Shown in pieces: positions 7,359 to 16,839 of a stretch of 64,000 nucleotides of DNA. This stretch comes from JAAELZ01 sp965237485 (GTDB lineage: Bacteria > Pseudomonadota > Gammaproteobacteria > Arenicellales > Poriferihabitantaceae), in NCBI GenBank assembly GCA_965237485.1, contig CBDEFQ010000010.1, positions 434,001 through 498,000 of the forward strand. The letters are read 5' to 3'. A program made the translations under genes and the position numbers. Each line of letters opens with the position of its first letter. Position 1 is the first letter of the stretch. Below the pieces are notes generated by a model that saw nothing but the letters and a program-made list of their open reading frames with translations, did not search any database and was not told where the DNA came from.

Positions 7359-9830
7359 ATGTCGCAAGAGTACGATTTTTCTTCTATTGAAGCCCAAGTA
7401 CAGCAGTACTGGGACGATAACGAGAGCTTTAAGGTTACGGAAGATTCTTCTAAAGAAAAGTATTATTGCCTGTCGATGCTACCCTACCCTTCGGGGCAGC
7501 TGCATATGGGCCATGTGCGCAACTATACCATCGGTGATGTGATCAGCCGCTATCAACGTATGCTTGGGAAAAATGTGCTACAACCCATGGGATGGGATGC
7601 CTTTGGCTTGCCCGCTGAAAATGCTGCGATCAAACATAAAATGCCGCCGGCAAAATGGACGTACGAAAACATTGATTACATGAAGCAACAGCTCAAGCGA
7701 TTGGGTTTTGCTTATGATTGGAGCCGTGAACTCGCAACTTGCACCCCAGAGTATTACAAATGGGAGCAATGGTTCTTCACCAAACTTGTTGATAAGGGGC
7801 TTGCCTATAAAAAAATGGCTGAGGTCAATTGGGACCCGGAGGAACAAACAGTATTAGCGAATGAGCAAGTGGTGGATGGCCGCGGTTGGCGTTCAGGTGC
7901 GGTGGTTGAACGCAAAAAAATTCCTCAATGGTTTATTGCAATTACCCAATATGCGCAAGAATTATTGGACGATATTGATGGTTTAGATGGCTGGCCAGAC
8001 GCAGTGCGCACCATGCAGCGAAACTGGATAGGTCGCTCTGAAGGATTAGAGTTCGCCTTTGAATTGCCTGACCATTCGCCCTTAGAGGTGTACACCACGC
8101 GCCCAGACACCTTGATGGGTATCACCTTCATCTCTGTCGCGGCAGAACACCCCTTAGCACTAGAGGTCGCTAAGTCCAATGCCCAAGTAAGCACTTTTGT
8201 TAAAGAGTGTAAATCCATTAAAACCGCAGAAGCGGATATTGAAAAGATGGAGAAAAAAGGCGTGCCTCTGGGCGTAGACGCCATTCACCCAGTGAGCGGT
8301 GAGCGCGTACCCGTATGGGTCGCCAATTTCGTATTAATGGGCTATGGCACGGGCGCAGTAATGGCAGTGCCTGCGCATGACCAACGCGATTGGGAGTTTG
8401 CTACTAAACACGATATCGCAATTAGAGCCGTGATAGAAAAGCTGGATGGTAGCAAACATGATTATGCAGCTTCATCGATGACTGAAAAAGGCCGCTGCAT
8501 CAACTCAGGTGCGTATGACGGTTTAGTATTTAGCGAAGCTTTCGATGCCATTTGTGCGCGTTTTGAAGGGGAAGGCAATGGGCGGCGTAAAGTTAATTAC
8601 CGCCTGCGCGATTGGGGCGTCTCACGACAACGTTATTGGGGTTGTCCTATTCCGATTGTTTATGACGAGCAAGAAGGTTTACATGTGGTACCGATGGCAG
8701 ACTTACCCGTCACCCTGCCAGAAGATGTAGCGTTTTCGGGTGTTAATTCGCCCATCAAGGAAGACCCCGACTTCATCAATACTGCCGTACCGGGTACCGA
8801 CCAACCCGGCGCGCGCGAAACAGATACCTTCGACACCTTTTTTGAGTCGTCATGGTACTTTGCGCGCTATTGCTGCCCGGGGAGTGACAACGCGATGCTA
8901 GACGAGCGCGCCAATTACTGGTTGCCCGTTGACCAATATGTTGGCGGCATCGAGCACGCGGTGTTGCATCTTCTATACGCTCGCTTCTTTCATAAGTTAA
9001 TGCGAGACGAGGGCTTGGTTGATTCTGATGAACCTTTCACTCGTTTGTTGACCCAAGGTATGGTGCTTAAGGGCGGCAGCAAAATGTCAAAATCTAAGGG
9101 TAATACCGTTGATCCACAATCAATGATTGACCAATATGGTACTGACACCGTGCGTTTGTTTATGATGTTTGCCGCACCACCAGAACAATCACTTGAATGG
9201 AATGGGGATGCCGTCGCCGGTGCGCATCGATTTTTAACGCGTCTGTGGCGGTTCGTGCAAAACAACCACTTGGCTTTGCTTAACGCACAGCATGCCTTAG
9301 ATAATGATAATTTTGCCCAAGGGCTTAGCAGTAAAACCGCTACAGCGTTGCGTTTTAGTACGCATACAATGCTACAAAAAGCCATTAAGGACTATGAGTG
9401 CCATCAATATAACACGGTGGTGGCAAGTGCGATGGAACTGCTTAATGCGCTCGAAAAAATGGCCCCTGAGACAGATGCTGAACAAGCAGCTGCCTGCTTA
9501 GAGGGGACTTTAAATATATTTAAGATTCTGGCGCCAGTCACACCGCATATTGTGCATGCTCTATGGCAATTGCTGGAGCAAACGGGTGATGTGATCGACG
9601 CACCTTGGCCACAAGTTGACACCCGCGCGCTAGTGCAAGACACCATCACCTTGGTAGTGCAAGTGAACGGCAAAAAACGGGCCGAAATTGAAGTCGCTGC
9701 AGACTTACCAAAAGATAAAATTGAAAAACTGGCACTTGCCGACCCAGCTGTGGAGCGCAATATGCAAAACCTAACGCTACGCAAAATTATTGTTGTGCCA
9801 GGAAGGTTAGTTAATATCGTTGCCAATTAA
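7359..9830 (+). CDS. leuS: Leucyl-tRNA synthetase
   Basis: The 823-residue class Ia synthetase has the HIGH motif as HMGH (residues 49-52, in PYPSGQLHMGHVRNY) and KMSKS at 575-579. Between them lies the CP1 editing domain (TTRPDTLMGITF, and GTGAVMAVPAHDQRD with the editing Asp). The anticodon-binding domain follows. It charges tRNA-Leu and hydrolyses mischarged products. Length is typical of bacterial LeuRS. It heads the leuS-lptE-holA group conserved in gammaproteobacteria. Confidence 0.97.
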   Translation: MSQEYDFSSIEAQVQQYWDDNESFKVTEDSSKEKYYCLSMLPYPSGQLHMGHVRNYTIGDVISRYQRMLGKNVLQPMGWDAFGLPAENAAIKHKMPPAKWTYENIDYMKQQLKRLGFAYDWSRELATCTPEYYKWEQWFFTKLVDKGLAYKKMAEVNWDPEEQTVLANEQVVDGRGWRSGAVVERKKIPQWFIAITQYAQELLDDIDGLDGWPDAVRTMQRNWIGRSEGLEFAFELPDHSPLEVYTTRPDTLMGITFISVAAEHPLALEVAKSNAQVSTFVKECKSIKTAEADIEKMEKKGVPLGVDAIHPVSGERVPVWVANFVLMGYGTGAVMAVPAHDQRDWEFATKHDIAIRAVIEKLDGSKHDYAASSMTEKGRCINSGAYDGLVFSEAFDAICARFEGEGNGRRKVNYRLRDWGVSRQRYWGCPIPIVYDEQEGLHVVPMADLPVTLPEDVAFSGVNSPIKEDPDFINTAVPGTDQPGARETDTFDTFFESSWYFARYCCPGSDNAMLDERANYWLPVDQYVGGIEHAVLHLLYARFFHKLMRDEGLVDSDEPFTRLLTQGMVLKGGSKMSKSKGNTVDPQSMIDQYGTDTVRLFMMFAAPPEQSLEWNGDAVAGAHRFLTRLWRFVQNNHLALLNAQHALDNDNFAQGLSSKTATALRFSTHTMLQKAIKDYECHQYNTVVASAMELLNALEKMAPETDAEQAAACLEGTLNIFKILAPVTPHIVHALWQLLEQTGDVIDAPWPQVDTRALVQDTITLVVQVNGKKRAEIEVAADLPKDKIEKLALADPAVERNMQNLTLRKIIVVPGRLVNIVAN

Positions 9831-9959
9831 CTGCAAACTGGCAAAAAATTATGAACCTTGATTGTATTGCTGATCTCGCAAAATTGTTCGCGTCGCGATA
9901 GTTAAGGTAGGTATAATCTGCCCATAACGAACCTACTTTAAAACTAGATCTAGATCGAC

Positions 9960-10463
9960 ATGCCTAAAGTTATCACCCAATCCCTTCGCCGTTCAATCCT
10001 GCTCACTCTGATTACTGGCTCATTGCTGTTAACAGGCTGCGGGTTTCATTTGCGCGGTAAAATTATTGTTCCTGAGAATATGCGATCTATGCACATTATC
10101 GGTGACGACTACGAGCTCATTGCTGAGTTGGAAAAAGGGCTGCGTTTTAACGATATTCATATCGCTGATTCCGAAGAAGGAGTGGCAGTGTTAGACCTAA
10201 GTGATACAGTGTATGAGCGCACCATTAACTCAACTAACAGCATCGGCCAAGCGACCTCGTTCAAGTTAAGTTACGATTTAAACTTCCTCGTGTTTGATCC
10301 AGAAGGCGAAACTTTACAAGAGCAAAGTATATTAGAAACCCGCACATTAAGCTTTGATGCAACAGAAATATTAGTTTCTGAGCGCGAAGAGCACTTTTTA
10401 AAAGAAGACATGCAAAAAGAAGTGGCGCGACAACTCCTACGCCGCTTGAGTAAGATCAAATAG
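9960..10463 (+). CDS. lptE: LPS-assembly lipoprotein LptE
   Basis: This 167-residue outer-membrane lipoprotein has a signal peptide ending in the lipobox LLTGC with lipidated Cys27, followed by the characteristic GFHLRG. LptE plugs the LptD barrel and is needed to insert lipopolysaccharide in the outer leaflet. It lies between leuS and holA, the standard place. A TATAAT-like box at 9912-9917 lies upstream but has no good -35 partner. Confidence 0.93.
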   Translation: MPKVITQSLRRSILLTLITGSLLLTGCGFHLRGKIIVPENMRSMHIIGDDYELIAELEKGLRFNDIHIADSEEGVAVLDLSDTVYERTINSTNSIGQATSFKLSYDLNFLVFDPEGETLQEQSILETRTLSFDATEILVSEREEHFLKEDMQKEVARQLLRRLSKIK

Positions 10464-10493
10464 CTCAGATTATCGCGCTAACAAGCGCTAAGT

Positions 10494-11522
10494 ATGAAGC
10501 TCTCCCCATACAAATTAATGGTTTCATCCGCAAATCCGCCGCACAACATATATCATCTTTTTGGCGCAGAACCGCTTATTATTGAAGAAACGCTCACCGC
10601 GCTACGTCAACAATTACAGGCTCTGGGGTATAGTGATAGGCAAAAATTCCACGTTGAGACAGGCTTTAACTGGGACGAGTTAAATAGCGCAAATCAGTCT
10701 CTCTCCCTTTTTTCCTCACAGAAAATAATTGAACTGCGCATGCCCACAGGCAAGCCAGGTGATAAGGGTGCCAAAACATTAATCGAGTTTGCTACACATC
10801 GTAATGTCGACACGATATTAATTTTAGTCAGCGGGCCAGTGGAGCGTGCTGCACAAAACAGCAAATGGTTCAAAGTGCTCGACGCTGCCGGCGCCAGTAT
10901 AGAAGCCACCAAAGTGCAGAAATACGAATTAACTCGATGGATAGAACAACGTCTAAAAAAACAATCCATTATCTGTGAGTCAGGAGTCGCAACACTAATC
11001 GCACACTATGTAGAAGGCAATTTATTGGCCGCAGCACAGCAGATTCATTTTCTTGGTTTGCACAAGCGCACTAGCCCTTTAAGTGTTAGTGCGGTTGAAT
11101 CACTTATTAGTGATCAAGCTCGGTTTACTTCATTTGCTTATATTGATGCCTGCCTTGCGGGTAATGCGTCACGGGCTAACCGCATACTATTGAGCCTTGA
11201 GGGCGAAAAACTTGAACCGATACTGTTATTAGGTGCTTTATCACGAGAAACCCGTAAGCTGGTTATTTTGGCAGATGCCAAAGCAGCTGGACGCAACATC
11301 GAACCCTTGTTTCAACACCTAGGTATTTGGTCAAGCCGAAGCCGATTAATGCAACAAGCCGTTAACCGCATTAGCGCAGTTGGCTGGAAACGAATACACA
11401 GTAAGATCGCCAACCTAGATCAAATGGTGAAGGGCCAACGGCCTATTCAGAACAAAAATGTTTGGGAAGAAATCGAGCGGCTAGGCTTAGCCATCTGTGG
11501 TCGACCAGCAATGCTTCAATGA
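10494..11522 (+). CDS. holA: DNA polymerase III subunit delta
   Basis: The 342-residue HolA is the clamp-loader delta subunit that opens the beta clamp. It begins with the family's N-terminal AAA+-like fold lacking a functional P-loop (NIYHLFGAEPLIIEETLTALR), and the middle contains the conserved FTSFAYIDACLAGN stretch. It follows lptE by 30 bp. The next gene (DAHP synthase) begins 4 bp after its stop. Confidence 0.93.
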   Translation: MKLSPYKLMVSSANPPHNIYHLFGAEPLIIEETLTALRQQLQALGYSDRQKFHVETGFNWDELNSANQSLSLFSSQKIIELRMPTGKPGDKGAKTLIEFATHRNVDTILILVSGPVERAAQNSKWFKVLDAAGASIEATKVQKYELTRWIEQRLKKQSIICESGVATLIAHYVEGNLLAAAQQIHFLGLHKRTSPLSVSAVESLISDQARFTSFAYIDACLAGNASRANRILLSLEGEKLEPILLLGALSRETRKLVILADAKAAGRNIEPLFQHLGIWSSRSRLMQQAVNRISAVGWKRIHSKIANLDQMVKGQRPIQNKNVWEEIERLGLAICGRPAMLQ

Positions 11523-11526
11523 CAAT

Positions 11527-12609
11527 ATGACTCCAAAACTTAGTAATATTAATATCGTTTCGCAAGACGTCCTAATGTCGCCCGCAAAGCTGCGCGAATT
11601 ATATCCTCGCACCCAAAAAGTTACACAAACTGTTGAACAAGGCCGACGCGATATTGAAGCCATACTCGACAAAACAGACCACCGTTTGTTAGTGGTAACA
11701 GGCCCTTGTTCAATCCATGATATTGATGCGGCAAAGGAATACGCCACACGATTAAAAGGCTTGCAAGAGCGCTATGCTGACACCTTATGCATCGTCATGC
11801 GTGTTTATTTTGAAAAGCCGCGTACTACCGTCGGCTGGAAAGGCTTGATCAACGACCCACACTTGAACGATTCATTCGATATTGAACACGGTTTAAAGAC
11901 CGCACGTGAATTATTACAGTGGCTTGCTGAACTAGGCTTACCCACTGGAACCGAGGCACTCGATCCAATCAGTCCACAATATCTCTCTGATTTATTTTCA
12001 TGGTCAGCCATCGGCGCACGCACTACAGAATCACAAACCCATCGAGAGATCGCCAGCGGCTTATCTACACCTATCGGGTTTAAGAACGGCACCAATGGTA
12101 GCCTCGGTGTGGCCATCAATGCGATGCAATCGGCCGCTTCACCGCACCGCTTTTTAGGCATCAACGAAGATGGAAACACCACCGTCATCACCACTCGTGG
12201 CAACGCTTATGGCCATGTTATTTTACGTGGTGGCAGCGAACCCAATTACGATTCAGTAAGCGTAGCATTAGCTGAACAAGCCCTCGAAAAAGCGGGCTTA
12301 ACCACCAACTTAGTGATTGATTGCAGCCATGCCAACTCACATAAAAATCATGCTTTGCAACCCCTGGTTACGCAAAATGTGGTGCAACAAATAAAAGACG
12401 GCAATCGTTCAATTGTCGGCATTATGTTGGAGAGTCATTTATCAGAGGGTAGTCAGTCGCTAGGCGAAGACTTGAGTGCTTTGCAATATGGAGTTTCGAT
12501 TACTGATGCGTGCATTGACTGGGATACAACAGCAACTTTGCTGGAGGAGTTGAATACTAGCTTGAGTGAAGCGTTGCCGGCGCGCATAAGTTTGAAGTGG
12601 ACCCCATGA
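11527..12609 (+). CDS. aroG: Class I DAHP synthase (3-deoxy-D-arabino-heptulosonate 7-phosphate synthase)
   Basis: It condenses phosphoenolpyruvate and erythrose 4-phosphate, the first step of aromatic amino acid synthesis. Family motifs are LVVTGPCSIHD, RVYFEKPRTTVGWKG, SWSAIGARTTESQTHRE, RGGSEPNYD and VIDCSHANSHK. The ATG at 11527 (MTPKLSN) is preferred; an upstream Met at 11497 would lie inside holA. Which of aroF, aroG or aroH it equals is not decided by sequence. IS-B begins at 12593, so the last residues (..LKWTP) are IS-derived. Before insertion the frame read ..ARIS then TAG, so only the final codons changed and activity is probably kept. Confidence 0.92.
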   Translation: MTPKLSNINIVSQDVLMSPAKLRELYPRTQKVTQTVEQGRRDIEAILDKTDHRLLVVTGPCSIHDIDAAKEYATRLKGLQERYADTLCIVMRVYFEKPRTTVGWKGLINDPHLNDSFDIEHGLKTARELLQWLAELGLPTGTEALDPISPQYLSDLFSWSAIGARTTESQTHREIASGLSTPIGFKNGTNGSLGVAINAMQSAASPHRFLGINEDGNTTVITTRGNAYGHVILRGGSEPNYDSVSVALAEQALEKAGLTTNLVIDCSHANSHKNHALQPLVTQNVVQQIKDGNRSIVGIMLESHLSEGSQSLGEDLSALQYGVSITDACIDWDTTATLLEELNTSLSEALPARISLKWTP

Positions 12610-12862
12610 TTAGGACAGGTTGAAGGCCAAAATAAGGAGTTATTTTCTGTTTTATAATTGTTCAAAACGAGGAACAGAAAATGAGTAAAAAGCGTAGAAA
12701 CCATGCCCCACAATTCAAAGCCAAAGTTGCTCTTGCAGCAATCAAAGGTGATGAAACATTAAGCAATCTTGCTAGTCGTTATGACATCAATGCAAATCTT
12801 ATCGTCAAGTGGAAGAAACAATTGCTCGATAGCGGCAATTTTCAGGGTAGTTGCACATTTTC

Positions 12863-13912
12863 CTACGCAGCCAATAATACTTCTTTTTGTGGGTTCAGCG
12901 CAACCGCACCACAAGGCCGCCAATTTCGGGTTTGGCCAGACCACCGATTAGGTTTTGCTGCTTTAGCTTCCTGATAAACAACTTCTCGTTTTGCTAATAG
13001 GGCACTATCTTCACCGCGATAACGCTGGCCAGGTGTAACGTAGCGTATAGCACTGTGACGATGTTCTTCGTTATACCATTGCATAAACTTACCCACCCAT
13101 TGGCGGGCGGCCTCTAAGCTATCGAAGCCTTGAGAAGGCCACGCAGGGCAATACTTTACCGTTCTAAACATGGATTCAATATAAGCGTTGTCATTGCTTA
13201 CTCTTGGCCTTGAGTAAGAGGGCTTTATTCCTAATGCTTCTAACTTCGCTCTCATTGTGAACGATTTCATTGGGCTGCCATTATCACTGTGTAAGACGGG
13301 CATGCCATCGCAGCTGGCCACTTTTAGAGCCGCCTGAGACATCAACTGCGCACCTAATTCACCGCTTTCAACAGGATGTACTTCCCAGTGAACGCCATAG
13401 CGACTGTAAAGGTCTTCTACCATGTACAGGTAATAATGCTTGCCAATAGTACGCGTCGCCAAATAGGTGATATCCCACATCCACACAGCATTAGGTTTTA
13501 GCGCTATATGAGTATCGGGTGTTCGGGACTGCTTTTGTTTGGCGCGGCCGCGGTGCTTCAATTGCCCATGCGCCTTGAGAACTCGATAAAAGCTAGACTC
13601 GCTGGCCACATAAATACCTTTGTCAGCCAACTGCGGTACTATTTGCGACGGCGGCAAATGATTGTATGCCGATTCATTACATATCGATAAAATGTGTTGC
13701 TGCTCTTGCTCGCTTAGTTTATTGCCAGGGACTGGCTTTTCTACCAAAGGACGTTGATCACTGCGGATACTATCTTCTCCTTTTGGCTTCCAACGTCTAA
13801 GCGTAGACTCGGCAAGGCCAACCAACTCACAAGCACTTGAACGCTTTGAACCTGCGTCTACTGCTTCATTAACATCATTGATTACTTTAATGCGCGTCTG
13901 AGTCGTAATCAT
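12863..13912 (-). CDS. IS-A orfB, IS3-type rve transposase (copy 1)
   Basis: A protein of about 349 residues with an N-terminal HTH (SACELVGLAESTLRRWK) and an rve integrase core: WMWDITYLATR (first Asp), LHSDNGSPMKS (second Asp) and NDNAYIESMFRTVKY (Glu). It starts at ATG 13912, whose ATGA overlaps the orfA stop, suggesting translational coupling. The same gene recurs at 42719, 48026 and 62574 and, truncated, at 46997. Confidence 0.9.
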   Translation of the reverse strand: MITTQTRIKVINDVNEAVDAGSKRSSACELVGLAESTLRRWKPKGEDSIRSDQRPLVEKPVPGNKLSEQEQQHILSICNESAYNHLPPSQIVPQLADKGIYVASESSFYRVLKAHGQLKHRGRAKQKQSRTPDTHIALKPNAVWMWDITYLATRTIGKHYYLYMVEDLYSRYGVHWEVHPVESGELGAQLMSQAALKVASCDGMPVLHSDNGSPMKSFTMRAKLEALGIKPSYSRPRVSNDNAYIESMFRTVKYCPAWPSQGFDSLEAARQWVGKFMQWYNEEHRHSAIRYVTPGQRYRGEDSALLAKREVVYQEAKAAKPNRWSGQTRNWRPCGAVALNPQKEVLLAA

Positions 13913-14400
13913 ACTTCCTCGTCCTCCCAAAGCGCCTGAAACTTTTTTTGTAATACTAATAATGCGGCCGTTTCAGCCAAGGCTTTATCTTTGCGGCGCA
14001 GCTGGGTTTCTAGCTTCTTCTTGTCTTTTTTTAACGCACGTATTTCATCGCGCGCAACTTTAGGGCTAATGAGAGCCTCATCAACACCATTAATACAAGC
14101 TTCTCGCCATTGCGTTATTTGAGTAGGGTATAGGCCTTTCTCTCGGCAATACGCAGATAATTCTTGTTCATTCATCGCAGCAGTTTCAAGAACTACGGTG
14201 AACTTAGTTTGGCAATCCCACTGATTAGATGAATCACTATTAGGCATTAAAACTCCTGATCGTCTGACTTTATTTCGCCAATCATACAAGGTTTGAACAC
14301 TGATTCCTTCTTCTCTAGATATTTCTGCGAAGGACTGACTATTTGATGATAATAATTTAGATAAAACAGCTTCTCTTCGTTCTACGCTATATTTCGGCAT
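13909..14400 (-). CDS. IS-A orfA, HTH protein (copy 1)
   Basis: This 163-residue protein has two predicted HTH segments (FAEISREEGISVQTLYDWRNK near residue 25 and ELSAYCREKGLYPTQITQWRE near 80) and a basic C-terminal coiled coil (LKKDKKKLETQLRRKDKALAE). It probably provides end recognition for the IS-A transposase. It is longer than the ~90-110 residues usual for IS3 orfA. One substitution (Val for Ala in NK[V/A]RRSG) separates it from the other copies. Confidence 0.85.
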   Translation of the reverse strand: MPKYSVERREAVLSKLLSSNSQSFAEISREEGISVQTLYDWRNKVRRSGVLMPNSDSSNQWDCQTKFTVVLETAAMNEQELSAYCREKGLYPTQITQWREACINGVDEALISPKVARDEIRALKKDKKKLETQLRRKDKALAETAALLVLQKKFQALWEDEEV

Positions 14401-14614
14401 GAGTATTTCTCCGCCGCCCCTTGTGAATTAAAATGTGTGCAACTACCCTGACGTCTGGGGATAGCTCAGCTGAAGTCTTTGCATCAGGCACAGGCTTATC
14501 TCCAAACCGAGAATCAGAGATTAAATCATTACAGGCAAAGATCGGTGAAATCACCATGGAAAACGATTTTTTATCAAAAGCGCTCGGTCGTTAAACAGAC
14601 CTGAGCGCAAAACT

Positions 14615-15439
14615 ATGATTAATAAAAGCAATAAACTATCGTTAGTTCGTCAGTGTAAATTGTTGAAGATTCATCGTTCCCATGTTTATTACAAAACCTC
14701 ACCTGCTAATGAGGATGACTTGGAACTGATGCATCTGATTGATCGCATTCACCTCAATCGGCCCTTTCTTGGCAGTAGACGCATTCGTGATGTGTTGCAA
14801 GATGTAGGCCACCGAGTTGACCGTAAACATGTGCGACGCTTAATGCGTAAGATGGGCATTAAAGCCATCTATCCTAGGCCTAACACCAGCAAGAAGAAGG
14901 CGGGGCACAAGATTTATCCTTATCTGCTAGGTGGGTTGGCCATCAATCAACCCAATCAAGCTTGGTGTACCGATATAACTTATATCCCGATGCCTAAGGG
15001 CTTTGCTTATCTTACCGTTGTGATGGATTGGTATTCTCGTAAAGTGCTGTCATGGCGGCTTAGCAACAGCATGGATAGCGCATTCTGCGTAGATGCTTTG
15101 GAAGAGGCACTGCATTACTACGGCAAGCCTGATATCTTTAACAGCGATCAAGGTGCGCAATTTACCAGTGAGGCGTTTACCGGTGTACTCAAAGACAATG
15201 GTATTCGCATCAGCATGGATGGCAAAGGTGCTTGGCGTGACAATGTATTTGTTGAGCGCTTATGGCGCAGCGTGAAATATGAGGAAGTCTATTTGCAAGC
15301 CTACCAATCGATGAAAGAGGCAAAAGACGGCATTGGCTCCTGGATAAACTATTACAACCAAGAGCGTAAACATCAAACATTGGGCATGGTCCCTGACATG
15401 ATGTATGATCCATGTCGCGGCCTGAAATTGGCTGCTTAA
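14615..15439 (+). CDS. IS-B orfB, IS3-family transposase (copy 1)
   Basis: This 274-residue orfB has the IS3 HTH_21 domain (RPFLGSRRIRDVL) and an rve core with WCTDITYIPMP (first Asp), FNSDQGAQFTS (second Asp) and VERLWRSVKYEEVY (Glu). It is identical in translation to the copy at 44187-45011. Production would normally need orfA-orfB frameshifting, which is disrupted here by the nested IS-A. Confidence 0.92.
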   Translation: MINKSNKLSLVRQCKLLKIHRSHVYYKTSPANEDDLELMHLIDRIHLNRPFLGSRRIRDVLQDVGHRVDRKHVRRLMRKMGIKAIYPRPNTSKKKAGHKIYPYLLGGLAINQPNQAWCTDITYIPMPKGFAYLTVVMDWYSRKVLSWRLSNSMDSAFCVDALEEALHYYGKPDIFNSDQGAQFTSEAFTGVLKDNGIRISMDGKGAWRDNVFVERLWRSVKYEEVYLQAYQSMKEAKDGIGSWINYYNQERKHQTLGMVPDMMYDPCRGLKLAA

Positions 15440-15545
15440 TCAGCTGAAAATAACTCCTAAGCCATCTGTCCTAAAAAGCGGGTCCACTTCTGTTAGCTCT
15501 TCTTACTTTATCTAACTAGAAATACCAATCTGGAAATTAGGAGTT

Positions 15546-15794
15546 CTAATAAGCATTTTCGTTGCCGTGGCGGGCGTTCATTCTTTTGTGCAAAATAACG
15601 GAACCAACAAAACGCACCGCAAGTGTTGACCCTTCCGATTCCCGAAATTCAGAGATTACTTCACTTAATCCGTTCGCAAAAACCCTGGCATTAAGGTTAC
15701 CATCAATCGTGAAATGAATTGCTTTTAACTGGCGACTAAACGTGTTTGTGGTATATCCATACCTTGCTGATACTGTAACTTCAGGTATGGACTT
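15546..15794 (-). pseudogene. Unrecognised gene fragment downstream of the IS-B insertion
   Basis: An open minus-strand frame of about 82 codons without a start codon, reading ..EVTVSARYGYTTNTFSRQ.. and ending ..RMNARHGNENAY. Composition looks protein-like but I recognise no family. An in-frame stop lies just upstream (about 15795), so it is a 5'-truncated remnant or a chance frame. Around it, 15495-15940 shows nothing else I can support. Confidence 0.3.
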
Positions 15795-15943
15795 TTATAT
15801 TAGATAGAGCAGTATGGCCTTTTCCCCCTAGGGGGAATTTTTCCGAATTTTCGATTTATTCAAATTTTCTATCTGGGTGTCTTGTAAGTTGAGCCATTTG
15901 TGCGTTCCCTGTTTTAAGCAATTAACATACTGGAGACACCTAA

Positions 15944-16603
15944 ATGACCCAATCAAACAATAACGTATTTGACGTAGTAGTGGAACACACATCTCAGAAG
16001 GCCCCGATGCCATGCGCCCCGTGCTCACCGCACTGCTCAATGAGGCGATGAAGATTGAAAGAGAGCCGTTTCCAGGCGCATCACACTATGAGCCTAGTCA
16101 AGACCGGCCAGGGTTTGCCCATGGCTACCAGGATAAGCGTATCGATACGCAAGCCGGTACGCTCAATCTGCGTATCCCAAAGACCGCTAAACACGTTGAT
16201 GAACCTTTTTACCCTCAATCGCTAGAACGCGGCTGACGCAGCCAACGTGCGATGATGCTGACCGTTGCTGAAATGTACGTGACGGGCGTTAGCACGCGCC
16301 GAGTCGAAAAAGTCATGCAGAGCATGGGTATTGAAAGCATCTCCTCTACACCGGTCTCACGGGCTAACCAGAGCATGGATGAGGCGTTAAAAGTCTGGCG
16401 TGATCGTCCGTTGGGTAAAGTCTCTTACCTAATCCTTGATGCGCGTTATGAAAAGGTGCGTGAGGGCCACCAAGTGATTGATATGGCGCTTAATGAAGCC
16501 GAGAGGCTTGGTTACGATTAGTCAGTGCCATTCTGATTGAAATTGACGACGAATGGGCTAATGCTAATCATCGATATATCGTGTGGAACGACAATGAGTC
16601 AAC
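15944..16603 (+). pseudogene. IS256-family (mutator-type) transposase remnant
   Basis: It starts MTQSNNNVFDVVVEHTSQ, loses frame near 15999, then continues as AMRPVLTALLNEAMKIERE. An in-frame TGA near 16234 is followed by VAEMYVTGVSTRRVEKVMQSMG and LILDARYEKVREG (first catalytic Asp region). It stops at 16521, and a C-terminal scrap ILIEIDDEWANANHRYI follows to about 16600, so the middle of the gene is deleted. It is a different IS256 relative from the one at 60612-61867. Confidence 0.75.
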
Positions 16604-16723
16604 TTGCTAGAAGTCCATACCCAATGTTGCGTAATCCACATACACTTGGTATATAAGCTGAATGTTAAAGTTTGATTTCATATTATGCGCATGCGCAATA
16701 TAATGTGGGCTTGATGTACAAAA

Positions 16724-16747
16724 GAAAAGGAGTCAGACCCCTTTAAA
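16724..16747. repeat. REP-type palindrome, copy 1 (degenerate)
   Basis: GAAAAGGAGTCAGACCCCTT followed by TAAAG, a one-mismatch version of the palindrome AAAGGGGTCAGACCCCTTT found three more times within 2.6 kb. This palindrome class is associated with REP/RAYT (TnpA_REP) elements; no RAYT gene is in the window. Confidence 0.75.
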
Positions 16748-16839
16748 GATATGCTTCGAACTGGATTAGGTTATCGTCAATATTTTCTGAATTCATACAT
16801 TCTCTATTAATTTCGTGCCGTCTGTTTGACATATTAGTT

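Larger units (their letters stand above)
12834..14460 (-). mobile_element. IS-A copy 1 (1,627 bp, IS3-like), nested in IS-B
   Basis: The tips are GGCAATTTTCAGGGTAGTTG at one end and CCCCAGACGTCAGGGTAGTT at the other, sharing the inverted repeat CAGGGTAGTTGCACA. A 5-bp duplication ATAGC flanks it (12829-12833 and 14461-14465). It carries orfA and orfB on the minus strand. Confidence 0.9.
12681..14594 (+). pseudogene. IS-B orfA (IS3 family), split by IS-A
   Basis: Codons 1-51 (12681-12833) encode the IS3 orfA HTH (MSKKRRNHAPQFKAKVALAA, NLASRYDINANLIVKWKK). The rest (14466-14594) encodes the leucine-zipper end ..ENDFLSKALGR. Excising IS-A plus one ATAGC duplication gives exactly the 93-residue orfA found intact at 43885-44166. 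The insertion makes this copy of IS-B non-autonomous. Confidence 0.88.
12593..15491 (+). mobile_element. IS-B copy 1 (IS3 family, 1,267 bp without its nested insertion)
   Basis: Ends are TGAAGTGGACCC and GGGTCCACTTCT (imperfect inverted repeats continuing to TTAGGACAG). A 3-bp duplication GTT flanks it (12590-12592 and 15492-15494), typical of IS3 elements. It inserted into the last codons of the DAHP synthase gene and was later itself hit by IS-A at 12834-14460. Confidence 0.88.

Noticed and set aside
11497..11526. Upstream Met as the start of the DAHP synthase gene
   Set aside because: It lies inside holA, adds non-conserved residues and has no ribosome site.
16681..16704. GCGCATGCGC palindrome near the first REP
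   Set aside because: Short, single occurrence, no gene start close enough to call an operator.
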